From: JBDTMT01 sp033764095
GTDB taxonomy: Bacteria > Desulfobacterota > Binatia > HRBIN30 > CADEER01
Direction of reading: 5' to 3'
Assembly: GCA_033764095.1 (NCBI GenBank)
Contig: JANRJF010000276.1
Location: 1-18,137, forward strand
DNA: 18,137 nt
Below, piece after piece: positions 1 through 9,910 of this stretch (its first letter is position 1; each line of letters begins with the position of its first letter). The notes under the pieces are model-generated. The model did not search any database. It was given only the letters and a program-made list of their open reading frames with translations, and had not been told where the DNA came from. The position numbers and the translations under genes are program-made.

Positions 1-1
1 C

Positions 2-181
2 GCCCAGCTCGCGCCGCCGGCGGACGACGGCGCGGCGCCCGCCGGCGCCGCGGCGCCGGTGCTGCTGGTGGCGCGCGATCCGGCCCCGGTGCTGCGCTGC
101 GGCCGGGTCGAGCGCGTGCTCGACGCGCGCGGCGCGCTGCTCGGCTACCTCTACTACCGCGACGGCTGCCCGCCGGCCTGA
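2..181 (+). CDS. Unrecognised protein, C-terminal end only
   Basis: This frame is open from the left edge of the window and stops with TGA at 179-181, leaving 59 residues. The first part is Ala/Pro/Gly-rich. The end contains a more ordered stretch with the pattern VLRCGRVERVLDARGALLGY followed by LYYRDGCPPA. Codons are strongly GC-ending, as in the neighbouring genes. Two cysteines are present, one in RCG and one near the C-terminus (DGC). I do not recognise the family, and the part that would show the function lies outside the window. It stops 54 bases before the next gene on the same strand, so the two may be co-transcribed. Confidence 0.55.
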   Translation, partial: AQLAPPADDGAAPAGAAAPVLLVARDPAPVLRCGRVERVLDARGALLGYLYYRDGCPPA

Positions 182-235
182 GCGCGCCGCATCGCTTGGT
201 CTTCGGCGCCGCGCCGACTATGCACTGGCGCGTCG

Positions 236-796
236 ATGCTCACGCTGCCCAACTTCCTCACGCTCCTGCGCATCATCGCCATCCCGATCTTCCTGATCTT
301 CCTGGCCGATGCGAACTACGCCGCGGCGTTCATGCTGTTTCTCTCCGCCGGCGTCACCGACACCATCGACGGCACCCTGGCGCGCCTGACCGACAGCCGC
401 TCCAGCCTCGGCGCGGTGCTCGACCCGATGGCCGACAAGCTGTTGCTGCTGAGCTCGTTCATGGTGCTCGGGTTCAACGGCCTGCTGCCGAGCTGGCTGG
501 TGATCCTGGTGGTGTTGCGCGACGTCATCGTCGTGCTCGGCTACGGCGCGGTGTTCGTGGTGGACCACGTCTGGATGGACATCGCGCCGAGCCGCCTCGG
601 CAAGTTCAGCACCTTCTTCCAGCTCTTCACCATCGGCTTCGCGCTCATGCATCTGGCGCGGCCGGCGCTGCCGCTCAGCGAGGCGTCGGCGGTGCTGCAA
701 CTGGTCACCGGCGGCATGACGGCGGCATCCGGCACCGGCTACATCTACCGTGGGTTGTTGTGGCACCAGCGTCGCGCTAGCGCTCAGCCAGGATGA
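236..796 (+). CDS. CDP-alcohol phosphatidyltransferase (PgsA-like)
   Basis: This 186-residue integral membrane enzyme should transfer a phosphatidyl group from a CDP-linked lipid to an alcohol in phospholipid synthesis at the inner membrane. The family signature DGxxAR(x8)GxxxDxxxD is complete: D45, G46, A49, R50, G59, D63 and D67, the metal and CDP binding residues. The N-terminus (LPNFLTLLRI) is typical of phosphatidylglycerophosphate synthases, as is the length of about 185 residues. Further hydrophobic segments follow near residues 70-110 and 125-150. The substrate alcohol cannot be fixed from sequence. Glycerol-3-phosphate is the likeliest guess, and a generic family name is safer than pgsA. 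No convincing Shine-Dalgarno precedes the ATG. The start is chosen because it gives the canonical family N-terminus. The aconitase gene begins 38 bases downstream on the same strand. Confidence 0.88.
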   Translation: MLTLPNFLTLLRIIAIPIFLIFLADANYAAAFMLFLSAGVTDTIDGTLARLTDSRSSLGAVLDPMADKLLLLSSFMVLGFNGLLPSWLVILVVLRDVIVVLGYGAVFVVDHVWMDIAPSRLGKFSTFFQLFTIGFALMHLARPALPLSEASAVLQLVTGGMTAASGTGYIYRGLLWHQRRASAQPG

Positions 797-818
797 TGCT
801 CCCGCCGACTGCTACCGC

Positions 819-824
819 GAGGGA
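819..824 (+). promoter_or_regulatory. Ribosome binding site of acnA
   Basis: GAGGGA ends 10 bases before the ATG at 835. It supports this start over the in-frame codons further inside the gene. Confidence 0.6.
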
Positions 825-834
825 CTGACCAGCG

Positions 835-3582
<2,748 letters not shown>

Positions 3583-3635
3583 CGGGTCGTACGTCACCCG
3601 GCGTCGCCACAGAGCAGTTCGGACCCCCATCCTGG

Positions 3636-3661
3636 CCTTCCCCCGCTGGCGCGGGGGAAGG
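3636..3661. repeat. Perfect 11-bp palindrome, REP-like
   Basis: CCTTCCCCCGC, a four-base loop TGGC and GCGGGGGAAGG form a perfect 11-bp hairpin, 54 bases after the acnA stop. No T-tract follows (the next bases are AATCGG), so a classical intrinsic terminator is unlikely. From general knowledge, intergenic palindromes with CCCCCGC...GCGGGGG cores are often dispersed REP-type repeats in GC-rich proteobacteria. Only one copy is present in this window, so repeat status cannot be tested here. It could also act as a 3' stabilising hairpin for the acnA message. Confidence 0.5.
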
Positions 3662-3731
3662 AATCGGCTGCGCGACAGGACTCGTTGCTCTCTTCCGTGC
3701 CCCGCGCCGCGGCCGGAAACAACTCCCGGCA

Positions 3732-3748
3732 GGCGGCGCTGCGCCGCC
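3732..3748. other. Short GC hairpin between acnA and the propeller gene
   Basis: GGCGGCG, loop CTG, then CGCCGCC make a 7-bp stem. In such GC-rich DNA it may be chance. Apart from this hairpin and the one at 3636-3661, the region 3583-3835 contains no gene that I can support. Confidence 0.2.
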
Positions 3749-3835
3749 GACGCGGAGGGCCGAACAACGGAACTCCAGTCAGTTTGCCAATTCGTCGCGC
3801 CGCGTGGTTGGGTCCGGGCAGCGGACCTGAGCAAC

Positions 3836-3840
3836 GGAGG
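3836..3840 (+). promoter_or_regulatory. Ribosome binding site of the propeller gene
   Basis: GGAGG lies 5 bases before the ATG at 3846. It fixes the start at a codon that also begins a good signal peptide. Confidence 0.6.
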
Positions 3841-3845
3841 CATCG

Positions 3846-5192
3846 ATGCGCAAGCTGTGGGCGAGCGGAATTGCGGCGCTGTGGACCGTCGGCATCATCG
3901 GCGGCGCGGCACCGAGCCTTGCGGCCTACGGCGGCTGCGTCGGCGACTGCGCCGAGAACGGCGGCGTCACCGTCGACGACCTGGTCAAGGCGGTGAACGT
4001 GGCGCTCGGCGCGACCGCGCTCGACACCTGCGTGCCGGCCGATGCGAACCAGGACGGCGCCGTGCAGGTCAACGAGCTGATCCTGGCGGTGAACAACGCG
4101 CTCGACGGCTGCCCGTCGACGGTGCCGACCACCGCCGGCATCGTGTTCAACGGTGAGGCCAACCGCCTGCACGCCTACCAGCCGGCGGCCGGCTTCCCGC
4201 GGCAGACGGTCATCCCCAGCAATGCCGACGAGCCGACGCGCGGGCGCGACATCAACGGCCAGATCTGTTTCACCAGCGGACCGAACGGCGAGGTGCGCTT
4301 CATCGCCGGCGAGGACACCAACCAGGGACAGTCGCACGTGGGCGCTGGCTGGGGGCTGTTCGAGCTGAGCGGCGTCTTCCCGCACCTCGACTTCGAGCAG
4401 CTCAACCACCTGCAGCCGCACTACCAGAACGGCGACGAGGCGGAGAACTACGGCTGCGGCTTCCTCAGTGACGGCCGCCTGGTCACCACCGACGTCGGCA
4501 ACCAGGCGAGCGGCCCGGGCACCGGTCAGCTGACGCTCTGGTTCACGCCGCTCGACGGCAACAACGCGCGCTACTGCAAGCTCGACATCGCGATCCCCAC
4601 CGCCGGGCAGATCGCCATCGACGAGCAGGATCGCATCTACGTCACCGCCTCGCGGGCGACGCAGGAGGGGGTGGCGGGGGTCTACCGCTACAGCGGTCAA
4701 CTACCGACCGCGGACGGCGCCGCCGGCGGTTGCGGCCGCGTCGATCCGGTCGGCGACCCGTTGGTCAGCGAAGGGCGCATCACCCGCGAGGTCTTTATCC
4801 CCGGCGACGGCCACATCTCGACGCCGAGCGGCCTGGTGCTGATCCCCGACGGCGGCCTCTACGTCGGCAGCGTGCTCAATGGCGTGATCGCCGAGTACGA
4901 CAGCCAGGGCCAGTTCGTGCGCCGCGTGCTGACTCCGTCGGGCAGCGGACTGCCGACGCCGAGCGGCAACCCGTTCGGCCTCGGCCTCGCCTCCGACGGC
5001 ACGTTGTACTTCGCCGACATCGGCCTGCGCCTCGCCAACGGCAACATCGGCCCGGGCCCGAACCTGGGCAAGGTGCGGCGCATTCGTTTCGTCGACAGCC
5101 AGCCGCAAGCGCCGGAGATCATGGACGAGAATCTCAACTTCCCGGACGGCATCGGGGTCTTCGAGGGCACCACCGCGGCGACCGTGCGGTGA
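3846..5192 (+). CDS. Exported dockerin-like plus beta-propeller-like protein
   Basis: This is a 448-residue predicted secreted protein. Residues 1-26 form a Sec signal peptide (MRK, a hydrophobic core, then PSLA). Residues 31-89 form the four-cysteine dockerin-like module: CVGDCAENGGVTVDDL, then ANQDGAVQVNELILAV, ending in DGC. Its two acidic loops resemble EF-hand calcium loops, though the first (AENGG) is degenerate. From about residue 95 to the end there are repeated stretches typical of six-bladed propellers of the SMP-30/NHL kind, for example SGLVLIPDGGLYVGSV and NPFGLGLASDGTLYFADIG, ending in a conserved NFPDGIGVFEG. No enzymatic residues can be named. The C-terminal 35 residues closely match the partial gene at 17801-18137. 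It is the first of four same-strand exported-protein genes. Confidence 0.82.
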   Translation: MRKLWASGIAALWTVGIIGGAAPSLAAYGGCVGDCAENGGVTVDDLVKAVNVALGATALDTCVPADANQDGAVQVNELILAVNNALDGCPSTVPTTAGIVFNGEANRLHAYQPAAGFPRQTVIPSNADEPTRGRDINGQICFTSGPNGEVRFIAGEDTNQGQSHVGAGWGLFELSGVFPHLDFEQLNHLQPHYQNGDEAENYGCGFLSDGRLVTTDVGNQASGPGTGQLTLWFTPLDGNNARYCKLDIAIPTAGQIAIDEQDRIYVTASRATQEGVAGVYRYSGQLPTADGAAGGCGRVDPVGDPLVSEGRITREVFIPGDGHISTPSGLVLIPDGGLYVGSVLNGVIAEYDSQGQFVRRVLTPSGSGLPTPSGNPFGLGLASDGTLYFADIGLRLANGNIGPGPNLGKVRRIRFVDSQPQAPEIMDENLNFPDGIGVFEGTTAATVR

Positions 5193-5213
5193 GCTGAACG
5201 GCTCCAGTCGTGA

Positions 5214-5255
5214 CGCCGGCCGATCGCGCGGTCGGCCGGCGCCACCCAACTTTTT
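5214..5255 (+). terminator. Candidate intrinsic terminator
   Basis: CGCCGGCCGA (5214-5223), an eight-base loop and TCGGCCGGCG (5232-5241) give a perfect 10-bp stem, 22 bases after the propeller gene stop. A TTTTT run lies at 5251-5255. The run is separated from the stem by nine bases, so it is not a textbook terminator. It is still the best candidate in the window. Confidence 0.45.
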
Positions 5256-5392
5256 CTCGCCGCCGCGTACTTCGGTGGCTGCCTAACCACGCACGCGGAT
5301 GTAGGCTGAGCCGGCAACCAGCTCAGGCGCCGCGTCGTGCAGCAAAGCGGGATGCCTGCGCGTCTCAAAAGTTGGGAGCCGTGCTGAATTCC

Positions 5393-7054
5393 ATGCGCAC
5401 ATCATCTCGCAGGTCCTGGTTCGGCCTCGCTCTCTTGTGGTGCGTCGGCGGCACGCCGGTGGAAGCGCAGAGCGGTCCGGTGGTGCGCTATGCCGGTGCG
5501 ATCGATCAGGACGGCTGCCCCTCCTGCTGCCAGTTCAGTTGTCTGCTGACGCCGACACCGACACCGGAGGTCGACGCGCTCGGCCGGCGCGTCTTCCGGC
5601 GCACCTCGGGACAGTTCCTGCTCGTCGTCGAAGCCGGTCCCGGCACCTCGAATCGCCAGCCGGGTAGCGAGGGCGTCGTCTCGGGCGGCACCGAGGTGCC
5701 GATCGCGCACGCCTCGGGACGCCCGTCGCTGCAGGTACAGAGCCAGCGCAAGCTCGGCAACGGCTCGGCCGCAATCGACTGCCGCACCATCCCGCTCGGC
5801 GGCGTGCCGGGGTTCCCCAACCTCGACTTCGCCGCGACCAGCGCGGTTACCACCGGCCTGATCGATATGGCCTGCCGCTTCGAGTACTTCAGCGCCAGCA
5901 GCGTGGCCTGCACGCGCAATCGCTACGGCGACTTCGCCTTCCTCGGCAGCGGCTCGTCGCGCCAGTACTGCTTCGCGGTCAAGAACGTCGACGAGTTCCC
6001 CGACGGCGTCAACGTCGTCGCCGTGCAGCTGCGCGACGTGAGCGGCAATCTCGGCCCGAAGAAGGAATTCGTGGTGATCGTCGAGCCGCCGAGCGTCACG
6101 CCGTCGCCGAGCCTGACGCCGACGCGCACCCCGACCGCGACGCCGACGCCGCGCATGGCGCGCGTCGCCGGCTCGGTGCGCTACTACGCCAACAACAACC
6201 CGGTGCCGAACGCGACGTTGCGGGTCTCGGGCAGCGCGGCGACGAGCACCAACTCCTCCACCTCCGGTGCCTATCAGCTGCTCAACTCGGCGCCGGTGAC
6301 GATCACGGTCGATGCCCGCAAGCTGGGCGACGTCGGCTCGCCGTCCGCCATCAGCACGCTCGACGCGGCGTGGGTGCTGCAGGCGGTCGCCGGCCTGCGC
6401 ACGTTCACCACCCACCAGCGGCTGGCCTGCGACGTGACCGGCAATGGCTCGCTCAGTACGCTCGACGCGTCACGCATCCTGCAGCGCCAGGTCGGTCTGC
6501 TGGATCGCTTCGCGGTCGCCGACCAGTGCAACTCCGACTGGCTCTTCGATCCGCTCACGACGGGGAGCAATCCGCGCCGTATCGCGCCCGCCATCGGCAC
6601 CGGCACCTGCCAGAACGGCGCGCTGGCGTACGAGCCGCTCAGCGCCGACAAGGTCGCGCAGGACTTCGCCGCCATTCTGTTCGGCGACTGCACCGGCAAC
6701 TGGGCGGCGAGCAGCGGCGGCAGCCTGCTGGCGCAACGGCCGGCGGTGCGGCTGCGCGTGCCGCGCCGGCCCCAGAGCGGCATGCTGCGGGTGCCGCTGG
6801 TGATCGACGTCGACCAACCGTACCACGCGCTCGATCTCAGCATCCGCTACCGCGGCGAGGGGCTGCGGCCGCTGCGCGTGCGCAAGCTGCGCGGCGCCGA
6901 GGGCGCCATGCTGGTCAGCAACCTCAGCGAGCCAGGACGGGTGCGCCTGGCGCTGGCCAGCGCCCAGCCGATCGAGCCTGGCGGCCTGCTGGTCATCGAC
7001 TTCACCACCGCCGAGCACGCCGACATCCGCGTCGAAGAATCGCTGGTCGAGTAG
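5393..7054 (+). CDS. Exported mosaic: Cys module, dockerin-like and cohesin-like domains
   Basis: The preferred start is the ATG at 5393, giving 553 residues with a signal peptide ending TPVEAQS (about residues 1-26). The frame is open further upstream, and a GTG at 5381 is possible. Domains in order: about 27-230, a cysteine-containing module (LGNGS, GGVP, MACRFEYF, ACTRN, QYCF) also found at the end of the protein at 14798; 232-254, a Thr/Pro linker; 255-310, a region resembling carboxypeptidase-regulatory (CNA-B-like) beta domains; 312-375, a dockerin-type duplicated helix (STLDAAWVLQAVAG and STLDASRILQRQVG); then LFGDCTGNW; and 451-553, a cohesin-like beta domain (ALDLSIRYRGEGL, SNLSEPGRVRLALASAQPI). 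The cohesin-like part is about 100 residues, short for the family. The function is unknown; a surface or extracellular assembly protein is the natural inference. Confidence 0.8.
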   Translation: MRTSSRRSWFGLALLWCVGGTPVEAQSGPVVRYAGAIDQDGCPSCCQFSCLLTPTPTPEVDALGRRVFRRTSGQFLLVVEAGPGTSNRQPGSEGVVSGGTEVPIAHASGRPSLQVQSQRKLGNGSAAIDCRTIPLGGVPGFPNLDFAATSAVTTGLIDMACRFEYFSASSVACTRNRYGDFAFLGSGSSRQYCFAVKNVDEFPDGVNVVAVQLRDVSGNLGPKKEFVVIVEPPSVTPSPSLTPTRTPTATPTPRMARVAGSVRYYANNNPVPNATLRVSGSAATSTNSSTSGAYQLLNSAPVTITVDARKLGDVGSPSAISTLDAAWVLQAVAGLRTFTTHQRLACDVTGNGSLSTLDASRILQRQVGLLDRFAVADQCNSDWLFDPLTTGSNPRRIAPAIGTGTCQNGALAYEPLSADKVAQDFAAILFGDCTGNWAASSGGSLLAQRPAVRLRVPRRPQSGMLRVPLVIDVDQPYHALDLSIRYRGEGLRPLRVRKLRGAEGAMLVSNLSEPGRVRLALASAQPIEPGGLLVIDFTTAEHADIRVEESLVE

Positions 7055-7138
7055 GGCGCCGCGCCGGCGGCCAGCCGCTTGCCTCTCCCGAGGACCGGCG
7101 CGCGAGTTTTCGTGATGACCTGGCTTGCTCCAAACGTT

Positions 7139-7155
7139 CCAGTCCACTTAACTGG
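7139..7155. promoter_or_regulatory. Small inverted repeat just before the beta-helix gene
   Basis: CCAGT, seven bases and ACTGG end seven bases before the ATG at 7162, where a ribosome binding site would be expected. No clear Shine-Dalgarno is seen. The repeat could be an operator or an RNA hairpin hiding the start, or chance. Confidence 0.2.
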
Positions 7156-7161
7156 TGCGAT

Positions 7162-9798
7162 ATGACGATGCGCATTCTCGCGGCCCTCGGCTTCGCCCTC
7201 TCCATCGCCTTCGTGTCCGCCCGGCCGGCGGCGGCGCAGAGCTGTACCGGTGACTGCGGCGCCAACGGTCAGGTGGAGATCAACGAGCTCATCATCGGCG
7301 TCAACATCGCCCTCGGCAGCGCCGAGCCGTCGGCCTGCAGCTCCTTCGACCAGAACGAGAGCGGCGAGGTGGAGATCAACGAGCTGATCACCGCGGTCGG
7401 TTTCGCGCTCAACGGCTGCCCGACGGTGGCCTGCCTGGCGCCGCTCGGCGGGCGCTGCGTCGAGATCAGCCCGGGGCCGGACGCGCAGGACGAGCTGCTC
7501 ACCGCGCTGCTCGAAGCGCAGCCCAAGGACGTCATCTACCTGAAGGAAGGCACCTACACGATCGACAGCCAGCTCTCGCTGGAGGTGGACGACGTCACCA
7601 TTCGCGGCCAGGGCATCGACAAGACCATCCTCGACTTCTCCACCCAGACCGGTGCGGCCGAGGGCCTGCTGGTGCAGGGCAACCGCTTCGTGCTGCAGGA
7701 CATCGCGTTGCAGGACGCGCCGGGCGACATCGTCAAGATCCTCGGCGCCGACGGCGTGACCATCCAGCGCGTGCGCACCGAGTGGACCGGCGGGGCACTG
7801 GAGAGCAACGGCTCCTACGGCCTCTACCCGGTGCAGTGCCGCAGCGTGCTGATCGAGGACTCGGTGGTGAAGGGCGCCTCGGACGCCGGCATCTACGTCG
7901 GCCAGTCGCGCAACATCGTCGTCCGCAACAACCGCGTCGAGCTCAACGTCGCCGGCGTCGAGATCGAGAACTCGACCGATGCCGACGTGCACGGCAACAC
8001 CGCGACCAACAACACCGGCGGCATCCTGGTCTTCAACCTGCCCGGCCCGCCGGTGCAGGACGGGCGCCGCACGCGCGTCTACGACAACGACATCTTCGAG
8101 AACAACACGCACAATTTCGCGCCGGCCGGCAACACCGTCGCCGGCGTGCCGGACGGCACCGGCTCGATGATCCTCGCCAACGACCAGGTCGAGGTGTTCG
8201 GCAACCGCTTCCGCAACAACAACACCTCGGACGTGATCCTGGTCAGCTACAACACCGCCGCGCTGCTGGCGAACCAGCCGGCGCCGGACAACCCGGACTT
8301 CGACCCGTATTCGGAGACCATCTGGGTGCACGACAACACCTACGAGGGCAGCGGCACCGCGCCCGACAGCGACCTCGACGTGCTCGACGGGCTGCTCGGC
8401 CTGCCGTACCCGAACATCCTGTTCGACGGCGACGTGAATCCGGCCAAGCTCGTCGACGGCGCGCTGCCCGCCGCCCTGCGCATCTGCGCGCAGGAGCCGG
8501 AGGGCACCACCTTCGCCAACATCGACCTGCCGAACGTCTTCGCCGGGCTGACCAAGGACATCAGCACCGTCGACTGCGCGCACGCGCCGCTGTCGCCGGT
8601 GCCGCTGGAGAAGGAGCGCCGCAAGGTCGCGATCGCGCCGGGACCGAACGCGCAGGACGAGCTGCTGACGGCGCTGATCGAGGCCCAGCCGGGCGATGAC
8701 ATCGTCCTCGCGGCCGGCACCTACACCATCACCGAGAGCTTGTCGCTCAACGTCGACCACGTCATCCTGCGCGGCGCCGGCGAGGATCAGACCATCCTCG
8801 ACTGCGCCGGCATCACCAGCGGCGGCGAGTGCCTGCTGGTGATGGGCGACGACTTCACCATCCGCGACATGGCCTTCATCAACAGCCCCGGCGACCAGGT
8901 GAAGATGCTGGGCGCCGACGGCGTGCGCATCCAGGGCGTACGCGCCGAGTGGACCAACGGGCCGGACACCAACAACGGCTCGTACGGGCTGTACCCGGTG
9001 CAGTGCAAGGACGTGCTGATCGAGGACTCGATCGTCAAGGGCGCCTCGGACGCCGGCCTGTACATCGGCCAGTCGCGCAACATCATCGTGCGCCGCAACT
9101 ACGTCGAAGGGAACGTCGCCGGCATCGAGATCGAGAACTCGACCGTCGCCGACGTCTACGGCAACGACGCCTACATGAACACCGGCGGCATCCTGGTGTT
9201 CAACCTGCCCGGGCTGCCGGTCTACGGCGAGCGCACGCGCGTCTTCAACAACACCATCCGCGAGAACAACGAGCCGAACTTCGCGCCGGCCGGCAACATC
9301 GTCGGCACGGTGCCGACCGGCACCGGCATCTTCGTGCTCGCCAACGACCAGGTGGAGATCTTCGGCAACACCTTCACCGACAACGACAGCGGCACCGTGA
9401 GCTTCATCAGCTACAACACGGCGCAGTTCTTCGGTGTCGCGGCGCCGAACGATCCGAACTTCGACCCGTTCTCGGAATCGCTCTACATCTACAACAACAC
9501 CTACAACGGCGGCGGCACCAACCCGGATCCGGATCTCGCCATCCTGCTCCTCCTGATCCAGCGCGAGGTCGTGCCGCAGGTGACGGTCGACGGCGACGTC
9601 GATCCGGACAAGCTGGTCGACGGTACGCTGCCGGCGGCGCTGCGCACCTGCGTGCAGGACAACCAGGAGAGCTTCGTGAACCTGAACCTGCCGGAGGTGC
9701 TCGCCGATCCGCCGACCGGCGAGGTCGGCTTCGACCCGGCGCCCTTCGACTGCGCGCTGTCGCAGTTGCGCCCGGTGTCGATCCCCGGCGTCCAGTAA
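7162..9798 (+). CDS. Exported protein with dockerin-like module and two tandem right-handed beta-helix domains
   Basis: This is 878 residues from the ATG at 7162; a second ATG at 7168 is possible. The upstream open frame to 6370 overlaps the preceding gene and is not used, because only this start gives a signal peptide (ending ARPAAAQS, about residue 28). Residues 30-89 are the four-cysteine dockerin-like module (CTGDCGANGQVEINEL ... SGEVEINELI ... NGC). Two homologous halves follow, about 99-481 and 489-878. Each opens with PGP(D/N)AQDELLTAL and contains NGSYGLYPVQC, VLIEDS, VKGASDAG, GQSRNI and NTGGILVFNLPG. These are stacked parallel beta-helix turns. The sequence fits the family I know as TIGR03805 (parallel beta-helix repeat protein). 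That family is regularly paired with TIGR03806 proteins, as here with the next gene. Its role is unknown; no catalytic polysaccharide-lyase residues are evident. Confidence 0.88.
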   Translation: MTMRILAALGFALSIAFVSARPAAAQSCTGDCGANGQVEINELIIGVNIALGSAEPSACSSFDQNESGEVEINELITAVGFALNGCPTVACLAPLGGRCVEISPGPDAQDELLTALLEAQPKDVIYLKEGTYTIDSQLSLEVDDVTIRGQGIDKTILDFSTQTGAAEGLLVQGNRFVLQDIALQDAPGDIVKILGADGVTIQRVRTEWTGGALESNGSYGLYPVQCRSVLIEDSVVKGASDAGIYVGQSRNIVVRNNRVELNVAGVEIENSTDADVHGNTATNNTGGILVFNLPGPPVQDGRRTRVYDNDIFENNTHNFAPAGNTVAGVPDGTGSMILANDQVEVFGNRFRNNNTSDVILVSYNTAALLANQPAPDNPDFDPYSETIWVHDNTYEGSGTAPDSDLDVLDGLLGLPYPNILFDGDVNPAKLVDGALPAALRICAQEPEGTTFANIDLPNVFAGLTKDISTVDCAHAPLSPVPLEKERRKVAIAPGPNAQDELLTALIEAQPGDDIVLAAGTYTITESLSLNVDHVILRGAGEDQTILDCAGITSGGECLLVMGDDFTIRDMAFINSPGDQVKMLGADGVRIQGVRAEWTNGPDTNNGSYGLYPVQCKDVLIEDSIVKGASDAGLYIGQSRNIIVRRNYVEGNVAGIEIENSTVADVYGNDAYMNTGGILVFNLPGLPVYGERTRVFNNTIRENNEPNFAPAGNIVGTVPTGTGIFVLANDQVEIFGNTFTDNDSGTVSFISYNTAQFFGVAAPNDPNFDPFSESLYIYNNTYNGGGTNPDPDLAILLLLIQREVVPQVTVDGDVDPDKLVDGTLPAALRTCVQDNQESFVNLNLPEVLADPPTGEVGFDPAPFDCALSQLRPVSIPGVQ

Positions 9799-9811
9799 CC
9801 CTTCCGCTGCA

Positions 9812-9847
9812 CGGCGCGGGGCGTTCGGCCACGGACGTCCCGCGCCG
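9812..9847. terminator. Strong hairpin between the beta-helix and cytochrome genes
   Basis: CGGCGCGGG (9812-9820) pairs with CCCGCGCCG (9839-9847). The stem continues inward through a G-T pair and CGT/ACG, giving about 13 bp around a ten-base loop. It begins 13 bases after the stop at 9798. No T-run follows; instead a C-rich, G-poor tract extends to about 9900. It could be a 3' stabiliser, an attenuator or part of a Rho-type signal that lowers expression of the next gene. Termination is not proven. Confidence 0.35.
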
Positions 9848-9900
9848 CATCCCTCCCGTTCCACCTCCCGCCCCCTCCCACACCCACCCCCCATCCGCTA
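9848..9900 (+). promoter_or_regulatory. C-rich, G-poor leader tract (rut-like)
   Basis: About 50 bases consist almost wholly of C with scattered T and A and very few G, including runs of five and six C. This composition resembles Rho utilisation sites. The tract sits directly before a GTG start that has no Shine-Dalgarno. The compositional bias is seen directly; the role is inferred. Confidence 0.25.
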
Positions 9901-9910
9901 CGGTGCCGCT

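Noticed and set aside
5210..5392. Upstream extension of the mosaic gene at 5393
   Set aside because: It crosses the hairpin at 5214-5241, has no ribosome binding site and would place the signal peptide internally.
6370..7161. Upstream extension of the beta-helix gene by 264 codons
   Set aside because: It overlaps the 3' half of the gene at 5393 in another frame and would bury the signal peptide at 7162 inside the protein.
6847..9894. A 1015-residue antisense open frame opposite the beta-helix gene
   Set aside because: Its sequence is low-complexity Val/Asp/Arg-rich and mirrors the codon bias of the sense gene, which has a signal peptide and clear domain repeats.
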